Source: Cohnella silvisoli (GTDB lineage Bacteria > Bacillota > Bacilli > Paenibacillales > Paenibacillaceae). Taken from it: DNA of 64,000 bases. Position 1 is the first letter of the stretch, and each line of letters opens with the position of its first letter. The notes under the pieces were generated by a model that made no database searches, had not been told where the DNA came from, and worked only from the letters and a program-made list of their open reading frames with translations. Where the stretch lies: NCBI RefSeq assembly GCF_021190915.1, contig NZ_JAIOAP010000011.1, positions 62,001 through 126,000 on the forward strand. The letters are read 5' to 3'. Position numbers and translations under genes: made by a program. Shown here piece after piece: positions 9,687-18,700 of this stretch.

Positions 9687-10046
9687 TTGGAACAATCATT
9701 GTATGCAAAATTCGGGGGAGCAGAAGGGTTAGCTCCAGTGGTAGATGAGTTCTACAAACGCGTTTTGGGGGATGAAACGGTCAATCATTTTTTCAAACAT
9801 ACGGACCTGGACCAGCTGCGTAGGCATCAAACCCATTTCCTTAGCTTTGCTCTGGGCGGGCCTAATCAATATACGGGTAGATCCATGGAGAAAGCTCATC
9901 AGGGATTAAACCTTCAGGGCGAGCATTTCCAAGCCATCGCGAAGCATCTTCAAGGCACGCTTGAGCACTTCAATGTAAGCAAAGAGGATATTGCCAAGGT
10001 GTTCGAGCTTATCGTTCCGTTGGAGAGCAGCATCCTGCATAAGTGA
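9687..10046 (+). CDS. glbN: Truncated haemoglobin, group I
   Basis: 119 aa from the TTG at 9687, chosen because GAGGAGG ends 7 nt upstream and the promoter -10 overlaps any earlier start. The sequence follows group I truncated globins throughout: LYAKFGG start, FYKRV with the B10 tyrosine (Y23), an E-helix H47 in LRRHQ, the FALGGPNQYTGR loop, and the proximal F8 haem ligand H71 in MEKAH. These proteins bind haem and O2 or NO in the cytoplasm and often act in NO detoxification or oxygen handling. The FNR/CRP-type box in front fits control by low oxygen or nitrosative stress, but the regulator is not in the window. Length is normal for the family. Confidence 0.93.
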   Translation: MEQSLYAKFGGAEGLAPVVDEFYKRVLGDETVNHFFKHTDLDQLRRHQTHFLSFALGGPNQYTGRSMEKAHQGLNLQGEHFQAIAKHLQGTLEHFNVSKEDIAKVFELIVPLESSILHK

Positions 10047-10055
10047 ACAATCTCT

Positions 10056-10090
10056 AAGAGCCAATCGCATTCAGGCGGTTGGCTTCTTTA
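10056..10090 (+). terminator. Shared-family terminator, copy 2
   Basis: AAGAGCCAATCGC pairs with GCGGTTGGCTTCTT around ATTCAG. It is near-identical to the terminators at 9545 and 12561 and ends the globin transcript. Confidence 0.8.
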
Positions 10091-10120
10091 TGTCAATTTG
10101 AACATGAATTTGTTGCAAAT

Positions 10121-10163
10121 TGTGTTCCAGTTCACATTATTTAAGCTGGAATTCATTTATCTT
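10121..10163 (+). promoter_or_regulatory. CRP/FNR-type box plus -10, cassette promoter copy 4
   Basis: TGTGTTCCAGTTCACA at 10121-10136 (left half-site less perfect) and TATCTT at 10158-10163 with the same 37-nt offset. The surrounding sequence has diverged from the other copies. Conservation of only box, spacing and -10 argues that these parts are functional. Confidence 0.6.
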
Positions 10164-10197
10164 ATAAAGTAAGAACAGATGAAAAGGAAGTGTATTC

Positions 10198-12396
10198 ATG
10201 TTAAGGAAAAATGTGATCAATCGAAAAGTTGCCGCATTTATCATCACACTGATTATGGTGCTGTCCATGCTGCCTATCACGGCAATGGCTGATAGTGGCA
10301 GCACTGGGTCAGGCAAGAAGGTCATTACGCTTGATCCTTTGTTTCAGAATGCATTGATCAAGATTGACGCCATACAAGGAGCGGCTGCAGCACAGCTCAT
10401 TAAAGCGCAGCGCGATCTATTGTTAAGCGCCATACAAGCGGCAGACAATCTAAACGATAAGGTCGCTTCTCATCAGAAGAAAGTGGAATTGCGCCTCTTT
10501 AAAGTGAATACGATCTTGAACACTTTCGGGGACGCGGTTGTTCCCAAGATAATAAGCAATGTGGAGTTAGCTTTGGCAGACACTCAAACGAATGTAGTCA
10601 TCGCACAGAGCAAAGGAATTAATGTAACCCAGTCCAAGCAGCTAATTGATCAAGCGATAAGTTTGATTGCCAGTGCCAAAGGTACAACCGACCTTGCGGC
10701 TTCGCTGGATTATGCATTGCTCGCAGGCAATTCACTCGAACTGATTGGAACGCTTATCGGTTCAGTGGGAACGACTACGCCTCCAACTGTGACACCGACG
10801 CCAGCTACCACGCCACAGTCGACCTCACAGCCGACCTCGACCAATTTGTGGACGACCATCGAGACGCCGAGAGCATGGGATTATGTCCCGACCACGCCTA
10901 GTCAGTCCGCATGCGGCGCTTCAGGTACGATCTATGAGGTTGGGATCGGTCAGGCGTATACGAAGCTGTCTCAAGTGCCATGGCTTAAGCTGCTGCCTTG
11001 CGATACGGTTAATATTCATTGGCAGCCCGATCCGTATAAGGAAATTACGTTCCTCACGAACCGCGGGGCAGCTAATAAGTTTATCCGCATAACGGGGGTG
11101 CTTGGACCTAATGGCGAGCGTCCGGTCATTGATGGGAATGGCGCAACACAGACGCCCGGACTTCCATTTCTCAACCCTTTATTTGATAAAATCGGACTTT
11201 TTGTGATCAGCCCGCCCCAAGGCTACGCATGGGGATATAAGCCAGGCTATATCGAAATTTCGAACCTTGAAATCAAAAATGCCAATCAGACTAATCCATT
11301 AACGGATACTAAAGGAGCGGCTGCAGCTTGGCACAAATTTGCCAGCGGCATCTATATTGAACGCGGCGAGAATATTGCGATTATCAATTGCGACATTCAT
11401 GATAACGGCAATGGTTTGTTCCAGAATTCGAAGTACGATGAACAAGGGCAGTCACGCTACCTGCTTGTAGAGAGAAACTATTTGCATGACAACGGCAATG
11501 CCGGCAGCGCAAGCGAGCATAACGCTTATACCGAAGGCGTAGGAACCGTATATCAGTACAATCGTTTTGGCAACACAAAGGCAGGCTCTTATGGCGATAA
11601 TGTGAAGGAACGTTCTGCAGGCATCACGTTCCGTTATAATTTTTTTGAAGGCGGAGCGTTCATGATGGATTTGTTGGACCCGCAATCCAACGCTTCCTAT
11701 GAGAAAATCCAAAAGGATGCATGGGGCAGCCTCTTGGTAAATTCAGTGTATATCTACGGAAATACGATGTTTATGCACACCGAGCCTAGCCCGACAGGCT
11801 GGCAGCATACTGTATTAGGCTTTGGGGATGGCCCATATAGCTGGGGCAATATCCGTAGCGGCAAAGTTTACTTCTATAACAATACGGTCGTTTCCCAGTA
11901 TGATTATGAATTTTGGCATCAACCGGCTATTACACTGTTCAAGATCAATAACAATGCAGGGACGCCTACCGTACAAGCCAGAAATAATATTTTTCATGCG
12001 ATGTCCGTTACACCCGGGGCTAAACCGGAACCATTCGCTATCTTCCATGGTTACGGCAATGCGGACTTCTCGAACAATTGGATAAGCCTAGGGTGGTTGA
12101 ACGCCAATCCGAATGTGAATACGAAGCCCGGCAATGCCGATCCGGCAGGACCTTCGTGGGCTGGCAACGGAATGTCGAACATCTTGTCCAACCCGCAAAA
12201 TAATCCAGGCTTCGTAGATGCCGCTAATGCTAATTTCGCCCTAATGGCAGGCTCACCGCTTATCAACGCAGGAGCAGCACTGGATCCGGAAGTGGTGAAG
12301 ACGGGGAACGTACCAAGTTTCGAGTACCTGAACCATCAGTCCTTCCAGCCGCGTAAGGTAGATTCCCTGATTGATTTGGGCGCTTTTGAGAAATAG
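10198..12396 (+). CDS. Secreted right-handed parallel beta-helix protein
   Basis: 732 aa with AAAAGGAAG upstream of the ATG. An N-terminal signal peptide ends around LPITAMADS. Residues about 35-190 form a helical region. A Thr/Pro-rich linker (TPPTVTPTPATTPQ) follows, then a ~500-residue beta-helix domain with short repeated strands such as YIEISNLEIKN, IAIINCDIHDNGNG, LVERNYLHDNGN and ITFRYNFFEGG. Such folds occur in polysaccharide lyases and in surface carbohydrate-binding proteins. No family-specific catalytic set was identified, so enzymatic activity is open. It has no SLH or LPXTG anchor and is probably released or held by the helical N-terminal part. Co-regulation with the SLH genes is suggested by its promoter. 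Confidence 0.75.
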   Translation: MLRKNVINRKVAAFIITLIMVLSMLPITAMADSGSTGSGKKVITLDPLFQNALIKIDAIQGAAAAQLIKAQRDLLLSAIQAADNLNDKVASHQKKVELRLFKVNTILNTFGDAVVPKIISNVELALADTQTNVVIAQSKGINVTQSKQLIDQAISLIASAKGTTDLAASLDYALLAGNSLELIGTLIGSVGTTTPPTVTPTPATTPQSTSQPTSTNLWTTIETPRAWDYVPTTPSQSACGASGTIYEVGIGQAYTKLSQVPWLKLLPCDTVNIHWQPDPYKEITFLTNRGAANKFIRITGVLGPNGERPVIDGNGATQTPGLPFLNPLFDKIGLFVISPPQGYAWGYKPGYIEISNLEIKNANQTNPLTDTKGAAAAWHKFASGIYIERGENIAIINCDIHDNGNGLFQNSKYDEQGQSRYLLVERNYLHDNGNAGSASEHNAYTEGVGTVYQYNRFGNTKAGSYGDNVKERSAGITFRYNFFEGGAFMMDLLDPQSNASYEKIQKDAWGSLLVNSVYIYGNTMFMHTEPSPTGWQHTVLGFGDGPYSWGNIRSGKVYFYNNTVVSQYDYEFWHQPAITLFKINNNAGTPTVQARNNIFHAMSVTPGAKPEPFAIFHGYGNADFSNNWISLGWLNANPNVNTKPGNADPAGPSWAGNGMSNILSNPQNNPGFVDAANANFALMAGSPLINAGAALDPEVVKTGNVPSFEYLNHQSFQPRKVDSLIDLGAFEK

Positions 12397-12437
12397 AGGT
12401 TAATCGATCGATTCATAAACTGACAAATTTCTCGTTT

Positions 12438-12480
12438 TGTGAACCAGTTCACAGTTTTTATATACCTCTTCCTCTATGAT
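12438..12480 (+). promoter_or_regulatory. CRP/FNR-type box plus -10, cassette promoter copy 5
   Basis: TGTGAACCAGTTCACA at 12438-12453 is a perfect palindrome in its half-sites. TATGAT at 12475-12480 has the standard 37-nt offset. It is followed by a GGGAGGA ribosome binding site but only a 13-codon ORF. Confidence 0.7.
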
Positions 12481-12510
12481 TGCGGTAACAAGAATTGTGG
12501 GAGGATATGG

Positions 12511-12552
12511 ATGGCAAACAATAGAGTGGTAACTAATCAAATCTGTTCATAA
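12511..12552 (+). pseudogene. 13-codon remnant of a deleted cassette gene
   Basis: ATG at 12511 follows GGGAGGA and encodes MANNRVVTNQICS. Its first half resembles the start of the second SLH gene. Its end (GTAACTAATCAAATCTGTTC) matches the 3' untranslated region of that gene (9515-9535), just before the same terminator. The simplest reading is a third cassette whose coding region was lost by a clean internal deletion. A regulated ~90-nt small RNA is an alternative. Confidence 0.5.
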
Positions 12553-12560
12553 CGATGTCG

Positions 12561-12595
12561 AAAGAGCTAATCGCGTTCAGGCGGTTGGCTCTTTT
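12561..12595 (+). terminator. Shared-family terminator, copy 3
   Basis: AAAGAGCTAATCGC pairs with GCGGTTGGCTCTTTT around GTTCAG, with two G-T pairs. It closes the empty cassette, so promoter copy 5 should not reach the next gene efficiently. Between here and 12701 no clear promoter for the RCC1 gene was recognised. Confidence 0.75.
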
Positions 12596-12701
12596 CGGTG
12601 CAATTGCAATGCAGGCAGCTAAGGTTTTTTGCGCAGGGTTGTTATTAAGCGTTTCCATGAATCTGTCATGATATCTTCGAAAATGAGAGGGAGTTTATCA
12701 G

Positions 12702-15700
12702 ATGGTACTAGGTAAGCAAAAGATTGCAATACTATTGGTTTTATGTTTATTTTTGCAAGGCTTGGGTTTGTTAGTAATGCCTTCGCAAAAGGCAGAAGCG
12801 GCGATTGACCCGACTTTGCAACCCGCAGTCGTTGCATCGGGAACAAGTCATACGTTATTCGTATTATCGGATGGTACAGTAAAGGTAAGCGGCTCGGATG
12901 CGAGCACAGGAGCTATGGGGTTAGGGAACACAACAGCAAGTTATTCGACTCCGACAGCTGTGCTAGGATTAACGAATGTTAAACAGGTAGCTGCTAACGG
13001 TTATAACTCATATGCGGTGCTTAAGGATGGCACTGTTAAAGCTTGGGGTCAGAATGCTAACGGTCAATTGGGTCTGGGAAATACAAGTGTGACTTACACA
13101 CCAACTCTGATCTCTGGTCTTACGAATGTTAAGCAACTCGCCGTTGGTAACGGATTCGCTATTGCATTGCTTCAGGATGGCACACTGAAAGGGTGGGGGA
13201 CGAATACCTACGGTGAATTGACCACGCTTGCGGCAACCAATTCACCGGCCGTTATTCCAGGGCTATCGAGTGTAAGGCAAGTTGCTGCAGGTGATAAGTT
13301 CGTGGTGGCCCTGCTGACGGATGGTACTGTAAAAACGTGGGGGTATAACAACTACGGGCAGCTTGGAACGGGGAATACGGCCAATCAAAGCAGCCCTTAT
13401 ACGATCTCCGCTTTATCAAACGCTATTCAAGTCGCAGCTGGTGGATCGCATACTATGGTGCTGCTTGCCAATGGCAGCGTGAGTTCATGGGGGTATAACA
13501 GCAACGGGCAGCTTGGGAATGGCAATACGACAAACAATGTTACTCCATCAACGATCTCCACGCTTAGCAACGTGAGGTATGTATCAGCAGGAGGGGACTC
13601 ATCGTACGTCATCCTTATGGACGATTCCATTAAAACTTGGGGATATAATGTTTATGGGCAATTGGGCTTGGGTTCGACTTCTGCAATGTCGACACCGACA
13701 TCTGTTTCGGCTTCGGTTATACCTGCTTATATCTATGGGAGCGGGACGGGCAACAATGCCTTTATGATTGGGCTGGATGGCAAAATCTATGGAACAGGTT
13801 ACAACACAAGCGGCCAATTAGGGATTGGTAATGGTACAAATCAGAGTGTGTTTACTGTTGTCTCGGGTCTTACGACCACAGTGAGTATGCTGGATATGAA
13901 TGTGTCTATAACTTCGGGCTTAAGTATTATTTCCGGTTCAACTTCGAACTCGTCGTTTTTACTTATCAACGGTACGGTTAAGGCGTGGGGACGTAACAAT
14001 AATGGCCAGCTAGGCCTAGGTAACACTACAGATCAGACAACACCTACGGCGATTCCAGGACTGAGCGGTGTCAAGCAACTTACAGTGGGTCAATCTCATA
14101 CGTTGGCCCTGATGGAAGACGGTACGGTCAAGGCGTGGGGGTATAACAGCTCCGGCCAGCTAGGCTTGGGTAACACGACAACTCAGACAACACCTACCGC
14201 GATAACAGGACTGAACGGCGTCAAGCAACTAGTAGCGGGTCAATATCATACGTTGGCGCTGATGGAAGACGGCACGGTCAAGGCGTGGGGGCGTAACGAT
14301 TACGGACAACTAGGCATAGGCAATACGACGAATCAGACAACACCTGCAGCGATTACGGGATTGATTGGCGTAAAGCAACTGACAGCAGGTCCATATCATA
14401 CGTTTGCCCTGATAGATAACGGCACGGTCATGGCGTGGGGGTATAATGCTAACGGTGAACTTGGTCTGGGTAACACGACGACACAGACAACTCCAAAAGT
14501 GATAACGGGACTAATTGGTGTAAAGCAACTGACAGCTGGTTATAATCATGCATTGGCCCTGATGGAGGACGGAACGGTCAAGGTATGGGGGCATAACGGT
14601 AGTGGTCAGCTAGGTTTGGGCAGCACAACAAATCAGACTATACCTACCACAATCACAGGATTCAGCGGTGTGAAGCAATTGGCAGCGGGTGAATCTCATA
14701 CGTTGGCCCTAATGGAAGACGGATCGGTCAAAGCGTGGGGGGTTAATGGTAACGGCCAATTAGGTTTGGGTAACACGACGAATCAGACAACCCCTACTGC
14801 GATTCCATGGCTAAGCGGCGTCAAGCAACTGGTAGCGGGTCAATATCATACGTTGGCCCTTATGGATGAAGGCATAGTCAAGTCTTGGGGGCGTAATGAT
14901 TTCGGCCAGCTTGGTATAGGAAACATAACAAATAAGACATCACCAACCTCAATTACGGGACTCATTAGCGTCAAACAACTGGTAGCGGGCTATAATTATA
15001 CATTAGCCCTGATGGAAGATGGCACGGTCAAGGCGTGGGGACGCAACGATTACGGTCAGCTAGGCTTAGGCAACACGGTGAATCAGACAACACCTACTGC
15101 AATTTCAGGACTGATTGGCGTAAAACAACTAACAGCTGGTTATTATCATACATTGGCCCTGATGGAGGACGGAACGGTCAAGGTGTGGGGGTATAATGCT
15201 AACAGTGAACTTGGTTTAGGCAACACAATAAATCAGACAGCACCTACCGCGATTATGGGGCTGGTCAGTGTCAAACAACTGGTAGCAGGTTATTCTCATA
15301 CATTAGCTCTGTTGGAAGATGGCACGGTTAAGGTGTGGGGGAATAACTATTACGGACAACTGGGCCTTGGCAACACGACAGCTAAGACAACACCTAACGT
15401 GATTCCTGAACTGAGCGGCGTCAAGCAATTGGCAGCAGGTTATTCTCATACATTAGCCCTGATGGAAGATGGTTCGGTAAAGGCGTGGGGGAGAAGCAAT
15501 AACGGCCAGCTTGGCTTAGGCCCCTTGACAACTCAGACAACACCAACCGTGATTACAGGATTGATCGGCATCAAGCAACTGGCAGCAGGTGATTATCATT
15601 CGTTAGCCCTGATGGAAGACGGATCGGTCATAGCGTGGGGGTATAACAATAACGGCCAATTAGGTTTAGGCAACACGACGAATCAGACAACACCTACCGC

Positions 15701-18700
15701 GATTCCGGGACTGAGCGGCGTCAAGCGATTGGTTGCAGGTCAAAATCATTCGTTGGCCCTAATGGAAGATGGTATGGTCAAGGTGTGGGGGCTAAACAAT
15801 TACGGTCAGCTAGGCTTAGGTAACACAACGTATGTGCAGGCAACGCCTACTCTGAATACGGGATTGAGCGGTGTAAAGAAACTTGCAGCGGGTTCTTCTC
15901 ATACCTTGGCCCTGATGGATGATGGCACGGTCAAAGCGTGGGGGTATAACGAATACGGACAGCTTGGAGTGCCAGGTAATCGATATGTACCCACTACAGT
16001 AGATTACTTTTCCATAAATAGCTTCAAAGTAAGCGTAGTTTTTACCAGTTCATTCGACAGTTTGTCGTTTGTAAGCTTATATCTGGACAACGAGACAGAG
16101 CCAAGAGAGCGAACCACTACCGTCTTATCTGGAGGATCAGCATCTCTTAGCTTTCAATCCATCGCTTATGCAACGCTGCCAAGAGGAACGCACACTGCGC
16201 GTGTGGTCGCCCAAATTGGCGAACAAATCTACGAAAAGACGACTGCTTTCACCGTTACAGAAGGCAGCCTCAGCTATCCGCTTGATGTGGTTTCTTCAGC
16301 AAGCTCCATTACCGTACGCGGTAATACAGCCGAGACGACAACCGATTTAGCAACGGCGCCTTATCAAATTACAATTGGTTCTCAGTCTAGTGGCTGGTTT
16401 TCGCCGGGTTCAACCGCAGTTTCTTCGCCGCTGCTTGATTTCGCGGGAACCGGAAACAAAAGAATCGTTAAACTATCCAACGGCTGGTGGGCTGTGGCTG
16501 GTTATACGGGAACTGCTTCCTCCGGTATCCGGTTTATGGTGTCCAAGGACCAAGGAAATACATGGTCACAACTCGCCACTCTCGTGGATTCGGCCAACAT
16601 TACTTCCCCCCCGGCAATTGCAGCCTCCGGGAACAATATCGTGGGTATCGTTCGGTATGGGACTAGCGGAGTCCGCAGCTTTGTTATCAATGCAATAACT
16701 CAAACGAATGACAATATGATCGCTCAGACCACTACAATCGACAGTGGTCAAACCGTTGTACCTGCTTCAAGCGGTGTTGCCATCGCAGTTGACACCAGCG
16801 GGAATGTACATGCCGTTTGGGTCAGTAAAAATGCTTCCTTTTCCAACAGCTACAATCTGCGTTATATCAAAAGCACAGATGGCGGGCTCACCTGGGCGGC
16901 GGTGCAGCAAGTCACTACACAGAACTTAGTAGGGAACAATTATGCTAACCCTTCTATATTACTTGTTAATGGAACAACACCGGTACTTTTCAGCGAATAC
17001 GTAAGCGGAACGACCTATGCAATCTCTCAGCAATTATGGAACGGTTCAAACTGGACTGCATCGACCCCGGTTAGTGTTGCAACCTATCCGCAGCAAAGTC
17101 ACCAGGTGTACGCGGACGGCTCCAACCTTTATATGGTTTGGTCGGCAGCGAGCAGCACCCAGCCGACGATTAATAACATTTGGTTTATCAAGTCGACCAA
17201 CGGGGGATCGACTTGGACTTCACCTGTCAGCCTCATTTCCGGAAATACTGCAAGTCAAGAGCTGCCTGTCGTTACATCGGATAATCTTAATAAGCTGCAT
17301 GTCGTATTTAGCGGCATTGACCCTGCTGTAAGCGCAACAGCTTATAATCTGCGCCTGATGACTTCTGCGAATAGTGGAGGCACATGGTCGGCACCGAAAA
17401 CATTGACATTCCTTACCTCAGGGAATGCAACTAGCCCGATCGTCATGCAGGATGTCAAACTGAGCTACGGCACAGACAATCCTCTTGTCATTTACAACAA
17501 CACATCAACGGGGCAAACCGAAATTCGCGGAACCGCAAATACCGGCGCGATCTTTACCGCATCCGCTTTGACCCCGGATACGAAGTATCTCGTCAAGTTT
17601 GAAGTTAAAGACAGCGGCGGGATCATCCGTATTGTTACTAAAGACGCTTACACACTTGCGATTAATCCGGCGATGACTATCCAGCAACTAACAGGACAAG
17701 CACCCATCCTGACCGTAACCGACACGAACCCGGGTACAACGAAATACCAAATCACGTCGGGCAACAAATATCTCAGCTCCGAAGGTCTGCTGGTTGCCCA
17801 GCCGGTCAGCTTCGCGCTGCCTGGCAAGATACTCACCTTGTCCAAATTAGATCGCCTGAAGACGTACAATTTCAAAATCAGGGCGATTAACCAAGAAGGG
17901 ATCGCCACGAATTGGTCTTCGCTGGTTCGCGTTGGCCCTCCTATCGTACCGCCCGCGGTCCCTAAAAACATCAAATCTCAGCCGACGAGCAGCGCAATAA
18001 CCTTAAGCTGGTCACCGGTTTCAGAAGCCACAGGCTATGAAATTGAAATAGACAATTCATCCACGCTCATTTCCAATGGCCGAAGCTTGAGTTATAAGCA
18101 TGAGTCTCTTACACCGAATACCCTTCACCAATATCGTGTTCGCGCGGTGAAGAGCGGTACAGCCGGATCATGGAGCGCACCCCTTATTCAGCGTACGCTG
18201 TTAATCGCACCTGTCTATCCTACAAACATTATGCCAGCAGCAACAGCTAAGACCGTTACCTTAACGTGGAATACGGTTCAAGGTGCTGTCGCCTATGAAG
18301 TAGAGTGGGACGGTCAAAGGTTTACAGCAGGGCAACAATCGACCTTCAAACAGGTAGACCTACCGATGGCAAGCCGTCACACGTACCGCGTTCGTGCGCT
18401 TAATGCTGGCGGGGCAAGTCCTTGGAGTCCAACACAAATCATCAGTACAACGAACACCCTGCCCAGTGTTCCCGTTGTGGCTGCGCAGATTGTTTCAGAC
18501 AAGTCGGTTAGCCTGCGCTGGGATACGGTACTTGATGCGCTTACCTATGAAGTAGAAGCAGATGGGGCTATCGTCAGCTTAATCGATGCGACAACGGCAT
18601 CTTTTACGGGCCTTAACCCACAGACAACGCATCAATACCGCATTCGCGCAGTTAATGAACTGGGTGCGGGCAGTTGGAGTGCACCGATAAACATGACGAC

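Noticed and set aside
13960..15980. Regular 156-bp repeats as a CRISPR-like array
   Set aside because: The repeats are continuously coding, have no spacers and translate into RCC1 units.
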